From assembly GCF_030732865.1 (NCBI RefSeq), contig NZ_JASHKB010000002.1:124001-188000 (forward strand): a stretch of 64,000 nucleotides of DNA, given 5' to 3'. Below, one piece after another: positions 45,345 through 54,129 of the stretch. The stretch's first letter is position 1. The number at the start of each line of letters is the position of its first letter. The notes beneath the pieces were generated by a model that searched no databases, was not told where the DNA came from, and worked only from the letters and a program-made list of their open reading frames with translations. Source of the stretch: Roseitalea sp. MMSF_3546. GTDB taxonomy: Bacteria; Pseudomonadota; Alphaproteobacteria; Rhizobiales; Rhizobiaceae. A program made the position numbers and the translations under genes.

Positions 45345-46309
45345 CCGCACAACTGATGCGGGTCAAGGACCTGACCAAGCACTTCCCGATCCGGGGCGGC
45401 GTGCTCAATCGGGTCGTCAACCACGTCAAGGCCGTCAATGGCGTCGACTTCACCATCCGCCGCGGCGAAGTGCTGGGCCTTGTCGGCGAGAGCGGCTCGG
45501 GCAAGACCACGGTCGGCCGGCTGCTGCTGCGCCTCGAACAGGCGACCGCCGGCAGCATCGAGTTCGACGGCACCGACATTCTGGGCCTGAGCAAGCCCGA
45601 ATTGCGGCGCTACCGCAAGCGCATGCAGATCATCTTCCAGGACCCCTATGCGAGCCTGAACCCGCGCGAGAAGATCCGCACGCTGATCGGCCATGCGCTG
45701 CACCTGCACAATATCGGCGAGCCCGCGAGCCGGGAGGGGCGCACGGTCGAGCTGCTCGAACAGGTGGGGCTGTCGGCGGACTATCTGGACCGTTTTCCGC
45801 ACGAGTTCTCCGGCGGGCAGCGCCAGCGCATCGGCATCGCCCGGGCGCTGGCCGTCGATCCGGAGTTCCTGGTGGCCGACGAGCCGGTCTCGGCGCTTGA
45901 CGTGTCGATCCAGGCGCAGGTCGTCAACCTGCTCGAAGACCTCAAGCAACGGCTCAACCTGACGATGCTGTTCATCGCCCACGACCTGGCCGTGGTCGAG
46001 CACATCTGCGACCGCGTGGTGGTGATGTATCTGGGCCGGGTGATGGAGATCGCGCCGGCCGAAACGCTGTATGCGCGCCCCAACCACCCCTATACCGAGG
46101 CGCTGCTGTCGGCGGTGCCGGTGCCCCGGCCGGGCCGGCGCAGGAAGCGCGTCGTGCTCAAGGGCGACATTCCGAGCCCGATCGATCCGCCGTCGGGATG
46201 CGTCTTCCGCACGCGCTGCCCGCGCGCGGTCGACATCTGCGCGCAAAAGGTGCCCGAACTCAAGAAGATCGGCCCGGATCACTACAGCGCCTGTCACCTG
46301 ACGACGTAG
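45341..46309 (+). CDS. peptide/opine-type ABC transporter ATP-binding protein (DppF/OppF-like)
   Basis: 322 residues, starting within the stop of the previous gene (ATGA). N-terminal [15 protein letters not shown] is typical of DppF; then [45 protein letters not shown] and the C-terminal [14 protein letters not shown]. It completes the ATPase pair. It is the last gene of the rightward arm and faces the histidine kinase gene tail-to-tail across 55 bp. Confidence 0.94.
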
Positions 46310-46342
46310 CGTCGGGCCTTTGACCGTGTTCGCCGGCCGGGG

Positions 46343-46364
46343 TCGCCGCGGGTCCTTGCGGCGA
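46343..46364. terminator. hairpin between convergent dppF-like and kinase genes
   Basis: TCGCCGC (46343-46349) and GCGGCGA (46358-46364) form a 7-bp stem with an 8-base loop, immediately next to the kinase stop codon and 33 bp past the ATPase stop. No T-run, so assignment as a terminator is tentative. Confidence 0.4.
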
Positions 46365-47708
46365 TCACCGCGCCGCCGGCAGGGTCAGCCGCGCGGCAAG
46401 GCCCGGCGACCGGTTTTCCAGCGCCAGCGCCCCGCCGGCCGCCTCGGCGATGTCGCTGGCGATGGCAAGGCCGAGCCCGTCGCCGCTCTGGTCGAGCCGG
46501 ACGCCGCGTCCGGTGATCGTGGCGAGCCGGTCTCCGGCGATGCCGGGGCCGTCATCGGCGACGGTGACGGCCACCGTGTCGTCCATGGCCTCGACCGTGA
46601 CGGTGACGCCGGCGACGGCGTGGCGCGCCGCGTTCTCGGCGAGCGCGCCCAGCGCCTCGGCCAGGTCGGCGGCATCGATCGCAGCCGGGGCGCCGTCGTC
46701 CGGCGCCGCGCAGTGCCAGGTCAGGGCCTCGCCGTCGGGCGTGCGACGGACCACGGCAATGACGCGCCGGCACACTTCGGCGGCGTCCGAGCGCGCCCCG
46801 GCGGCCTTGGCGGCGAGGCGCGCGCGGGCCAGTTCGCGGTCGACATGGCGCTGCATGGCGCGCGCGATCGCCTCGATGCCCTCGGCGCGCCGGTCCTGCC
46901 CGGCCTCGGCGAGCCGGCGCGCTTCGCCGAGCAGCGCCTGCAGGGGTGTCTTCAGGCCGTGGGCCAGATCGCCGGCGCGGGCGCGGGCGCGGGCGATGTC
47001 GGCCTCGCGCGCGGCGAGCAGCGCGTCGAGTTCGACGGCGAGCGGGCGAACCTCGACCGGCCAGTCGTCGCCGACGCGCTCGGTGCGGCCCGAGCGGATC
47101 GCGGCGATGCGCGCGCCGATCCGGTCGAGCGGCCTCAGGCCGACGCCGACCTGGGCCCAGCCGGCCAGGATCAGCGCCAGGGCGAGCAGGCCAAGATAGG
47201 GCGCCATGTCGGCGAGGAAGGCGTTGCGCGCCGCCCGGAGCTCGGCGGCATCCATGGCCACGGCGGCGCGTGCCGTGCCCCCGCCCAGCCGGGCGGGCAG
47301 GGCGACGCTGCGCTCGAGCGTCAGCAGTTCGGCACCGTCGGGACCGGCGATGCGGTGCGCATGGGCGGCCTGGTCGGCCAGTTCGTCGGCGGGCAGGTCG
47401 AGCCGGACGTCCCATAGCGAGCGCGAGCGCAGCAGCCGGTCGCCCGCGGCGATCTGCCAGTAAAGGCCGCCATAGGGCCGCCGGAAGCGCGGATCGGCGG
47501 GCGGCGTCGCTTGCCGGAGCGCACCGGACGGATCGGTGGCGAGCCCGGCGATCACCTGGTCGAGATGGACTTGCAGTTCGGCCAGCGCGCGGCGCTCGAC
47601 ATGGCCGGCGAACAGCGCGGTCAGGCCGGCGGCGGCCAGCCCCAGGGCAATGACCACCGCGGCGGCGCCGGCCGTCACGAGCCGCCAGCGCAGCGAAAGG
47701 CCGGTCAA
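46365..47708 (-). CDS. sensor histidine kinase (PhoQ-like)
   Basis: 447 residues from a TTG whose TTGA overlaps the regulator stop. Membrane helix 1 at about 10-35, a periplasmic domain of about 130 residues, helix 2 at about 170-190, a HAMP-like linker, the DHp motif DLAHGLKTPLQALL with His250, N-box LAENAARHA, and G-box DDGPGIAGDRL. The HGLKTPL type and an adjacent PepSY pair are typical of PhoQ-like systems sensing cations or envelope stress. The input signal is not known. Confidence 0.9.
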   Translation of the reverse strand: MTGLSLRWRLVTAGAAAVVIALGLAAAGLTALFAGHVERRALAELQVHLDQVIAGLATDPSGALRQATPPADPRFRRPYGGLYWQIAAGDRLLRSRSLWDVRLDLPADELADQAAHAHRIAGPDGAELLTLERSVALPARLGGGTARAAVAMDAAELRAARNAFLADMAPYLGLLALALILAGWAQVGVGLRPLDRIGARIAAIRSGRTERVGDDWPVEVRPLAVELDALLAAREADIARARARAGDLAHGLKTPLQALLGEARRLAEAGQDRRAEGIEAIARAMQRHVDRELARARLAAKAAGARSDAAEVCRRVIAVVRRTPDGEALTWHCAAPDDGAPAAIDAADLAEALGALAENAARHAVAGVTVTVEAMDDTVAVTVADDGPGIAGDRLATITGRGVRLDQSGDGLGLAIASDIAEAAGGALALENRSPGLAARLTLPAAR

Positions 47709-48370
47709 GCGGCTGCTCCGTCCAGATGATAGCCGAAGCCGCGGCGGGTCGCGATGATGCCGGGGCCGAGCTTGCGCCGCAGCCGGGCGATCACCGCTTC
47801 CAGGGCGTTTGCCTCGCGCGCGTCATCGTCGCCGTAAAGGTGTTCGAGCAGTTCGCCCGGCGCGATCACGCGATCCCGGTTGAGCGCCAGATAGGCGAGC
47901 AGGCGGTATTCGAGCGCGGTCACCTTCACCGGAACGCCGCGCACGGCAACGCTCATGCGGTTGGTGTCGAGGGTCAACGCGCCCACCGTCTGGATCGCGC
48001 CGCTGTGGCCGGCGGCCCGGCGCACCAGCGCGCGGGCCCGGGCCACCAGTTCCTCCATGCGGAACGGCTTGGGAAGATAGTCGTCCGCGCCGGCCTCGAT
48101 GCCCTCCACGCGCTCCATCCAGGCCCCGCGCGCGGTCAGCACCAGCACGGGCACCTGGCGGCCCGCCGAACGCCAGCGCTTGAGCACGCTCAGCCCGTCC
48201 ATGCCCGGCAGGCCGAGATCAAGCACGATCAGCGCATAGTCCTCGGTGTCGCCCAGGAACCAGGCCTGCTCGCCGTCGGCGCATGTCTCGACGAGAAAGC
48301 CGGCCGCGCCCAGAGCGGCCCGAAGGTCGGCGGCGATCCGCCCATCATCCTCGACGACGAGCGCGCGCAT
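47705..48370 (-). CDS. OmpR-family response regulator
   Basis: 221 residues. A receiver domain with acidic pocket VVEDDG and phosphoacceptor Asp51 (LIVLDLGLPGMDG), then a C-terminal winged helix (KVTALEYRLLAYLALN, NALEAVIARLRRKLG, TRRGFGYHL). It overlaps the kinase by 4 bp and the PepSY gene by 1 bp (TGATG). The direct repeat at 48739-48756 is a likely binding site. Confidence 0.93.
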   Translation of the reverse strand: MRALVVEDDGRIAADLRAALGAAGFLVETCADGEQAWFLGDTEDYALIVLDLGLPGMDGLSVLKRWRSAGRQVPVLVLTARGAWMERVEGIEAGADDYLPKPFRMEELVARARALVRRAAGHSGAIQTVGALTLDTNRMSVAVRGVPVKVTALEYRLLAYLALNRDRVIAPGELLEHLYGDDDAREANALEAVIARLRRKLGPGIIATRRGFGYHLDGAAA

Positions 48371-48717
48371 CAGTCCCGGTCTTCGTCGTCATCGTGATCA
48401 CCGTGATCGTCATCGTCGTCATAGGCGTCTTCGCGCTCTTGCTCGATGACCGCACCGGTGCTGGCGTCGAGATAGACCTCGAACAGCCGGCCGGCGCGAT
48501 CGACCAGTTCCAGTTCGTAGACATAGCGGCCGTCGTCGCGCTCGAACGCCACTTCGATGACCCGCCCGCCATAACGATCGTCGACGATGGCGAGGATTTC
48601 GGCCAGCGGCAGCGCCTGGCCACGTTCGACGGCGTCAAGGGCGCGCTCGTGATCGCCGTCGGCCAGCGCCGGGCCGGCCAGTGCAAGGGCGAGGAGCGGG
48701 ATGAGGAGCGCGCGCAT
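48370..48717 (-). CDS. PepSY-domain periplasmic protein with acidic tail
   Basis: 115 residues. Signal peptide MRALLIPLLALALAGPALA; one PepSY module (PLAEILAIVDDRYGGRVIEVAFERDD, YELELVDRAGRLFEVYLDASTG). The last 20 or so residues are almost all Asp/Glu with His, a probable cation-binding tail. It is the first gene of the leftward two-component operon and may modulate the kinase or sequester metal ions. Confidence 0.85.
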   Translation of the reverse strand: MRALLIPLLALALAGPALADGDHERALDAVERGQALPLAEILAIVDDRYGGRVIEVAFERDDGRYVYELELVDRAGRLFEVYLDASTGAVIEQEREDAYDDDDDHGDHDDDEDRD

Positions 48718-48738
48718 GGGCCTGCCTACGACGCGGCC

Positions 48739-48756
48739 GCTGACAATTGGCTGACA
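48739..48756. promoter_or_regulatory. direct repeat, candidate response-regulator binding site
   Basis: GCTGACA occurs at 48739-48745 and again at 48750-48756, an 11-bp period as expected for an OmpR/PhoP-type dimer on one face of DNA. It lies between the divergent PepSY genes starting at 48717 and 48844, so it could control both. Confidence 0.5.
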
Positions 48757-48843
48757 CGGCCCGTCAGGGAGCCATCAGCGGGGCTGGTGCAAAAGCGCTT
48801 CGTCAACGCGGCCCAAGCCGCACACGAAAGAGGAGAAACGATC

Positions 48844-49137
48844 ATGAACCGTGCCATCACGCTGTCCTTGCTGTCCGCCACCATCGCCGCGGGAGCCCTT
48901 GCCGGCGTCGCCTGGGCATCGGACGACGACGGCAATAGGTCCGTGCCCCCGCGCGAGGAATGGATGAGCATCGCCGAACTTGCCGCCAAGCTCGAGGGCG
49001 ACGGCTACCGCATCCGCGAGATCGAGGTCGATGACCGCTATTACGATGTCGAGCTGATCGACGACAAGGGCCGGAAGATCGATGCCGATGTGCACCCGGT
49101 CACCGGGGCGTTCCTGGAACGCGAATATGACGACTGA
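48844..49137 (+). CDS. PepSY-domain periplasmic protein
   Basis: 97 residues with AGAGGAG upstream. Signal peptide with probable cleavage after VAWA, then a single PepSY module: MSIAELAAKLEGDGYRIREIEVDDRYYDVELIDDKG and VHPVTGAFLERE. It is divergent from the PepSY-regulator-kinase operon and separated by 126 bp holding the direct repeat, suggesting it is a target of that regulator. Confidence 0.85.
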   Translation: MNRAITLSLLSATIAAGALAGVAWASDDDGNRSVPPREEWMSIAELAAKLEGDGYRIREIEVDDRYYDVELIDDKGRKIDADVHPVTGAFLEREYDD

Positions 49138-49144
49138 GGCACCA

Positions 49145-49174
49145 GGCCGTGCCCGGTGATCGCCGGGCACGGCC
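49145..49174. terminator. perfect 12-bp hairpin between convergent genes
   Basis: GGCCGTGCCCGG (49145-49156), loop TGATCG, CCGGGCACGGCC (49163-49174). It is perfectly complementary and lies 7 bp past the PepSY stop and 32 bp before the amidohydrolase stop on the other strand. It lacks a T-run but could terminate in both directions. Confidence 0.6.
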
Positions 49175-49206
49175 GAGCACGTCGGAAGACGACGATCCTC
49201 GACGGT

Positions 49207-50070
49207 TCAGGCGGCGGGCAGGCTCACGCCGTAGATGCGCTGGGCGCTGGCGTTTGCGATGGCGGTCGCCTCGCTGTCCGACAGGCCGCCCAGGATCCGC
49301 CGCGTCACCGCGATCCAGGTGGGCAGGTCAGCGCCCATGTCGACCACCGGCCAGTCGCTGCCCCAGACGATGCGGTCGGGGCCGAAGACCTCAAGCACAT
49401 GGTCGACCCAGGGCCTGACGGTCTCGTAGCTGCCGCTTCCCGGCGCAGTATAGGCGAGGATGCCCGAAAGCTTGCAGTTCACATGGGGCAGGGCGGCGAG
49501 ATTGGCCATGTCGCCGCGCCAGGGGTCGAGCGCGCCGCCGGCGATGTCGGGCACGCCGCAATGGTCGATGACGAGCGTCGTGTTGTCGCAGGCCCGGGCA
49601 AGGTCGAGCGCGATCGGCAGCTGACGGGCGGCGACGCAGATGTCGTAGACCTTGTTGGCCGCCCCGATCTTGCGGATGTTGTCGCGGAAGGTGTCGGATT
49701 GCGACATGGCGTCGTCGACAACGTGCAGCACCCGGCGGAAACCGACAATGCCCAGCGCGTCGGCACGCTCGAGTTCGGCATCGAAGCCCTCGTCGCGCTC
49801 GGGGCGGATGGCGGCGATCTGGCCAATCAGCCTGTTCGCCGGATCGCGCGACAGTTCGGCGATGAAGTCGGACTCGGCGAAGCGCTGGTCGCCATCGACA
49901 TCGACCTCCATGAACAGCGTGGCGGCGACGCCGAGGCCCTCGGTCAGCGTCTCGTAGTCCTCGATGGTGAACGCCTTGCCGGCAAGCACGTCGATGCCGG
50001 CCGCCCAGTCGTAACCGAAGCGGTCGGGGTAGATCAGGTGCTGATGGGTGTCGAGCAGCGATATCGTCAT
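49207..50070 (-). CDS. amidohydrolase-2-family lactonase (fuconolactonase/PDC-hydrolase-like)
   Basis: 287 residues from the ATG at 50070 (GGAGGACACC upstream). DTHQHLIYPDRFGYDW (HxH), LVIDHCGVPD and the C-terminal WGSDWPVVDMG (Asp) mark the amidohydrolase_2 family, which includes L-fucono-1,5-lactonase, L-rhamnono-lactonase and dicarboxylate lactonases. As last gene of a deoxysugar-type operon it most likely hydrolyses the aldonolactone made by the SDR. Confidence 0.85.
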   Translation of the reverse strand: MTISLLDTHQHLIYPDRFGYDWAAGIDVLAGKAFTIEDYETLTEGLGVAATLFMEVDVDGDQRFAESDFIAELSRDPANRLIGQIAAIRPERDEGFDAELERADALGIVGFRRVLHVVDDAMSQSDTFRDNIRKIGAANKVYDICVAARQLPIALDLARACDNTTLVIDHCGVPDIAGGALDPWRGDMANLAALPHVNCKLSGILAYTAPGSGSYETVRPWVDHVLEVFGPDRIVWGSDWPVVDMGADLPTWIAVTRRILGGLSDSEATAIANASAQRIYGVSLPAA

Positions 50071-50098
50071 GGTGTCCTCCCTTGCGAACGGCCAGGTT

Positions 50099-50836
50099 TC
50101 ACACGTTCGACCAGCCGCCATCGATGACATGAGCGATGCCGGTCGTGTAGGCCGATTCGTCGGAGGCCAGATAGACGACCAGCGCGGCGATCTCCTCGGG
50201 CTTGCCGATGCGGCCGATGGGCTGGCGCGCGACGAAGGCGGCGCGCGCCGCCTCGTAGTCGCCGGTGGCGGCAAGCCGCTCGTCGAGCGAGGGGCTTTCC
50301 ACCGTGCCCGGGCAGATGGCGTTGCAGCGGATGCCCCTGGTGACGAAATCGGCGGCGACCGACTTGGTGATGCCGATCACGGCCGCCTTTGTGGCGCCGT
50401 AGACGAAGCGGTTGGGCGCGGCGATGACCGAGGAGGCGACCGAGGACATGTTGATGATGGAGGCGCCGCCGGCCTCGATCATGGCGGGCAGGAAGGCGCG
50501 GATCATCCGGTACATGGCGGTGACGTTGAGGTCGACCGAAAACGCCCACTGGTCCTCGTCGCAATCGAGGATGGTGCCGCCGGCAACATAGCCGGCGCAG
50601 TTGAACAACACATCGATATGGCCGGCATCGCTGGCGGCGGCCGCAATCGCGTCCGGGTCGCGCACGTCGAGCAGCCGGGTCCGAAGGCCCTGCGCGGCCA
50701 GATCGGCGAGCGCGGCCTCGTTGATGTCGGTGGCGATCACCTCGGCGCCCTCGGCCTTCATCGCGAGCGCCGAGGCGCGGCCGATGCCCTGGCCGGCGGC
50801 GGTGACGAAGCAGCGTTTTCCTTCAAGTCGTGCCAT
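50099..50836 (-). CDS. SDR-family dehydrogenase (L-fucose/2-keto-3-deoxyaldonate dehydrogenase-like)
   Basis: 245 residues. VTAAGQGIGRASALAM, Asp in VIATDINE (NAD preference), NCAGYV, INMSSVASS (Ser), YGATKAAVIG (Tyr/Lys), ICPGTVESPS and C-terminal VIDGGWSNV. It is closest in appearance to sugar dehydrogenases and to KDG/KDF-type 4-dehydrogenases of the non-phosphorylated L-fucose/L-rhamnose routes. Which of these two steps it performs cannot be decided by eye. Confidence 0.88.
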   Translation of the reverse strand: MARLEGKRCFVTAAGQGIGRASALAMKAEGAEVIATDINEAALADLAAQGLRTRLLDVRDPDAIAAAASDAGHIDVLFNCAGYVAGGTILDCDEDQWAFSVDLNVTAMYRMIRAFLPAMIEAGGASIINMSSVASSVIAAPNRFVYGATKAAVIGITKSVAADFVTRGIRCNAICPGTVESPSLDERLAATGDYEAARAAFVARQPIGRIGKPEEIAALVVYLASDESAYTTGIAHVIDGGWSNV

Positions 50837-50848
50837 GGATGATCGTCC

Positions 50849-52042
50849 TCAAACGGGCAGGCAGCTCGGGCCGATGGGCTCGAAGCTCTTGTAGGTCAGG
50901 ATGAACTCGGTGTGACCGAGCTCTTCGGATTTCGTCGGCTCGCCGCCGGCGACGCGCAGCACCAGATCGTGGATCTCCGCGCCGATCTCGTCGAGCGTGG
51001 CGCTGCCCGAAATGATGCGCCCGGCATTGACGTCCATGTCCTCGGACAGGCGCTCGTACATGTGCGGGTTGGCGGCGATCTTGATCACCGGCGCCAGCGC
51101 GGAGCCGACCACCGAGCCGCGGCCGGTGACGAACAGGGTCATGTGTACCCCCGAGGCCATCATCTCGACGATCTCGGCATTGTCGGAGATGTTGGGGAAA
51201 CCGAAGCGCACCTCGCCGTCTGGCACGACGTCCATCAGGTAGAGCCCGCCCCCGGGCGGAATGTCGCCGGGCTTGATCAGGCCGGAAATGGGCGACTGGC
51301 CGGACTTGGCGTAGGCGCCCATCGACTTCTCCTCGATGGTGGTCAGCCCGCCATCGGCGTTTCCCGAGGCGAAGCTGCCATAGCCGAGCGTTGCGTAGTA
51401 GCGCGCGGCCTTGTCGACCGAGGTGCGCAGTTCGGCGGCAAGCGCCGGCGTTGCGGCGCGCGCGGCCATGATATCCTCGCAGCCGATCAGTTCGCCGGTC
51501 TCCTCGAAGATGCAGGTGGCGCCCTCGGCGACGAAGCGGTCGAAAGCGCGGCCGACGGCGGGATTGCCGGATATGCCCGAAGTCCCGTCCGAGCCGCCGC
51601 AGACCGTGCCGATGACGAGATCGGAGACATCCATCGGCACACGGCGGACGGCTTCGACTTGCTCGATCGCGCGGGCAACGAAGGCCTGGCCCTTCTCGAT
51701 GGTCGCGCGCGTGCCGCCGTCGCGCTGGATGATCAGCGTTTCGACCGGTCTTCCGCTGTCGCGTACCACCTGTTCGAGCTGGTACCGGTTGAAGCTCTCG
51801 CAACCGAGCGAGACCAGCAGCACCGCGCCGACATTGGGATGCGTGCACAGCCGCTCCATCATGCGCTGGGCGTAGTCATTGGGAAAACAGCCCGGAAAGC
51901 CGATCACATGGGCCTGCTCGGGCGTCGGCGCGACGATGCGGCTGGCGACGTGGTGGGCGCATTCGACCAGATAGGCGACCGCGACGATGTTGCGGATGCC
52001 CTTGCGGCCGTCGGCGCGCTGAAACCCCATGATCGCGGTCAT
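50849..52042 (-). CDS. UxaA-family dehydratase, large subunit
   Basis: 397 residues. The altronate/galactarate dehydratase C-terminal domain: GFQRADGRKGIRNIVAV, FPGCFPND, LVSLGCESFN, GTVCGGSDGTSGISGNPAVG, FEETGELIGCEDIM, EEKSMGAYAKSG and MTLFVTGRGSVVG. Metal-binding Cys residues are among these. The small SAF-domain partner is a separate gene overlapping it by 4 bp. Split two-gene UxaA systems act on sugar acids or, as SuyAB, on sulfolactate; the sugar context here favours a sugar acid. Confidence 0.9.
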   Translation of the reverse strand: MTAIMGFQRADGRKGIRNIVAVAYLVECAHHVASRIVAPTPEQAHVIGFPGCFPNDYAQRMMERLCTHPNVGAVLLVSLGCESFNRYQLEQVVRDSGRPVETLIIQRDGGTRATIEKGQAFVARAIEQVEAVRRVPMDVSDLVIGTVCGGSDGTSGISGNPAVGRAFDRFVAEGATCIFEETGELIGCEDIMAARAATPALAAELRTSVDKAARYYATLGYGSFASGNADGGLTTIEEKSMGAYAKSGQSPISGLIKPGDIPPGGGLYLMDVVPDGEVRFGFPNISDNAEIVEMMASGVHMTLFVTGRGSVVGSALAPVIKIAANPHMYERLSEDMDVNAGRIISGSATLDEIGAEIHDLVLRVAGGEPTKSEELGHTEFILTYKSFEPIGPSCLPV

Positions 52043-52362
52043 TGCGCGTCTCCATGTTCGCGTCTGGCCTCGTCGAGCGTATAGGTCGGCGTGTAGTCGC
52101 TCTTCACGTTGTGGGTGTGCACATGCTCGCCCAGGCCGATCGGCGCGGTCGCCGAGCCGATGGGCGCGCCGTATTTGAGCACCTTGTCGCCCGGCGCGAT
52201 CGCCGCCCGCGCCAGCTTGTGGCCGAGACCGATGCGCCGGGGAACGGCGATGCGCCGCCCTTCGACCATGATCGTCTCGCCCGCCTCGATCTGGTCGCGC
52301 AGGACATAGACGTTGTCCTGCGGAGCAAGCAGCAGCAGGCGATTGTCGGTCTCGTCGGTCAC
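52039..52362 (-). CDS. UxaA-family dehydratase, small SAF-domain subunit
   Basis: 107 residues from a GTG at 52362, 4 bp after the enolase-superfamily stop. An SAF domain: LAPQDNVYVLRDQIEAGE, GHKLARAAIAPGDKVLKYGAPIG, then GEHVHTHNVKSDY, the conserved HTHN segment of UxaA/GarD N-terminal domains. It forms the dehydratase with the large subunit whose start it overlaps. Confidence 0.9.
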   Translation of the reverse strand: MTDETDNRLLLLAPQDNVYVLRDQIEAGETIMVEGRRIAVPRRIGLGHKLARAAIAPGDKVLKYGAPIGSATAPIGLGEHVHTHNVKSDYTPTYTLDEARREHGDAQ

Positions 52363-52366
52363 CTTG

Positions 52367-53479
52367 TCAAAGCCTTGCGAAGGTTGCGTTGTCGATCAGG
52401 TCCCAGTCGAGGTCGATGCCAAGCCCCGGACCCTCGGGCAGGGTCGCCACTCCATCGGCGATCGGCAGCGGTTCGGCAAGCCCGAACTCGAAGGTTTCGG
52501 TCGGCCAGAGCAGTTCGAAATAGGTCGAGTTGGCGACAGCGCCGCCAAGATGCAGGTTCACCAGTTCGAGCGGATAGAGGATCGTCGTGTGAAGTTCGCA
52601 ATTGGCGTGGAAGCTCTCGGCCAGCCGCGCGGTCTTGAGCGTGCCGGTGATGCCGCCTGTCCAGCTCGGATCGGCACGGACCGCATCGACGACCCGCGTT
52701 GCTAGGCATTCGGCCACCGAATAGGGGTGTTTTGCGATGACCTCGGTGCCGACGACGGGAATGTCGAGCACGCGGGTGAGTTCGCGCAGCGCGCCGAAGG
52801 CCTCGTCGGGCAGCGGTTCTTCGAGCCATTTGTAGCCAAGCCGTTCCAGTTCGCGGCCAAAGCGCACCGCTTCCTCCAGCGTGTAGGGCTGGACCGGGTC
52901 GGCCATCAGGGTGAAATCCTCGCCCACCGCGGCGCGAACGACGCGGTGGATCTCGATGTCCTCGTCGACCGACCTGCCGGGCGGATGGGTCTTGTAGGCC
53001 TTCATGCCGGCGGCCTTCACCGCCATGGCCTCGGCAGCATAGGCCTCAGCATCGGCGAGCACGAGCGAGGAGGCGTAGACCGGGATCTGCGACCGCGCGC
53101 CGCCGATATAGCGCCACAGCGGCTGGCCGGCGGCCTGCGCGCCGGCAAGCCACAGGCAGCAGTCGACCGGCCCGTAGCTGTAGATCGGCAGGTGATGCCA
53201 CCAGCGGTCGGCGGCGCGCCAGTCGTGCCAGGCCCGCTCGCGGTCGAGCACGTTGCGGCCGACGAAGAACTCGCGCAGGGACGCGGCGGCCAGGTTTCCC
53301 GCGCCGAGCGCCGAGCGGCCGGCGAAGCCGAACATGGAGGCCGAACTGCCGTCCTCGCAGGTCAGCGTGTAGACGAGGAACTCCAGGCCCTCCTGCGCCT
53401 GGCCGTCGCGCGATGCGTGCGCCGGCACCGACGAGGCGGCATGGCGGCAGCAGCGTATGTCGAGACTCTCGATGCGCAT
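52367..53479 (-). CDS. enolase-superfamily (mandelate racemase/muconate lactonizing) dehydratase
   Basis: 370 residues. Capping domain at about 1-120, then the barrel: acid/base Lys163 in AYKTHPPG (a K-T-H variant of the KxK motif), metal ligands Asp194 (LMADPVQPYT), Glu220 (WLEEP) and Glu246 (VVGTEVIAK), and a likely Asp270/His297 dyad. Aldonate dehydratases of the superfamily use this layout. It overlaps the RraA-like gene by one base (TGATG). Two dehydratase types (this and UxaA) in one operon suggest two substrates or two steps. Confidence 0.88.
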   Translation of the reverse strand: MRIESLDIRCCRHAASSVPAHASRDGQAQEGLEFLVYTLTCEDGSSASMFGFAGRSALGAGNLAAASLREFFVGRNVLDRERAWHDWRAADRWWHHLPIYSYGPVDCCLWLAGAQAAGQPLWRYIGGARSQIPVYASSLVLADAEAYAAEAMAVKAAGMKAYKTHPPGRSVDEDIEIHRVVRAAVGEDFTLMADPVQPYTLEEAVRFGRELERLGYKWLEEPLPDEAFGALRELTRVLDIPVVGTEVIAKHPYSVAECLATRVVDAVRADPSWTGGITGTLKTARLAESFHANCELHTTILYPLELVNLHLGGAVANSTYFELLWPTETFEFGLAEPLPIADGVATLPEGPGLGIDLDWDLIDNATFARL

Positions 53480-54129
53480 CAGAACTTGCCGTATTTCAGA
53501 TAGGCCTGCTGCGGGTCGACGCCGTCGAGTATCGCCTTGCGGACCAGGCTCTCGGTCTGCATGGCGGTGACCGACTGCTCGATCACCTCGTCGACGATGG
53601 CGGCGGGAATGCGCACCATGCCGTCGCGGTCGCCATGCAGCCAGTCGCCCGGCTCGACAAGCACCTCGCCGATCATGATGTCGATTTCGGTGCCGGTCGG
53701 CAGCCAGTAGCCGACGATGTCGCGCGGGGTGTTGTGCGTGCCCCAGCACGGAAAGCCCAGCTTCATGATGAAGTCGGTGTCGCGCAGCGCCCCGTCGATC
53801 ACGCAGCCAAGAACGCCCTTCTTGTGCAGCGTCTCGGTCGACAACTCGCCCATATTGGCGATGGCGCGCGTGTGCGGCTGACAGCACCAGATGTGGCCGG
53901 GTCTGGCCTTGGACAGAAGGCCCGTCCATTCGAGCAGGGTCTGGTGCGCGTCGGCGGTCTCGTCGACACGGCCCTCGATGGTGAAGGCGGGGCCGGCGAG
54001 CGTGACCTCGGGCTGCAGCGGGCGCAGCGTGTGCGGCAGGGTGAAGTTGCGCCGGCCCATGGCGCGCATGACGTCGTGGACGACCCCGGTATAGCAGCCC
54101 TTGAGCTTTTCGACGCGCGCGTCAGTCAT
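53479..54129 (-). CDS. RraA-family protein (dimethylmenaquinone methyltransferase-like; probable aldolase/lyase)
   Basis: 216 residues. GVVHDVMRAMG, the GELSTETLHKKGVLGCVIDGALRDT core with the Arg-Asp pair that binds metal and pyruvate in HMG/CHA-type aldolases, and PGDWLHGDRDGMVRIP. Members outside the RNase E inhibitors are class II pyruvate aldolases or oxaloacetate decarboxylases. No other aldolase is encoded in this locus, so it is the best candidate for the final C-C cleavage. It overlaps the mutarotase gene by 8 bp. Confidence 0.85.
   Translation of the reverse strand: MTDARVEKLKGCYTGVVHDVMRAMGRRNFTLPHTLRPLQPEVTLAGPAFTIEGRVDETADAHQTLLEWTGLLSKARPGHIWCCQPHTRAIANMGELSTETLHKKGVLGCVIDGALRDTDFIMKLGFPCWGTHNTPRDIVGYWLPTGTEIDIMIGEVLVEPGDWLHGDRDGMVRIPAAIVDEVIEQSVTAMQTESLVRKAILDGVDPQQAYLKYGKF

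Noticed and set aside
50849-52362. SuyAB (sulfolactate sulfo-lyase) instead of a UxaA sugar-acid dehydratase.
   Set aside because: The two-gene layout is compatible, but all neighbours are sugar enzymes and no sulfonate transport or sulfite genes are present.
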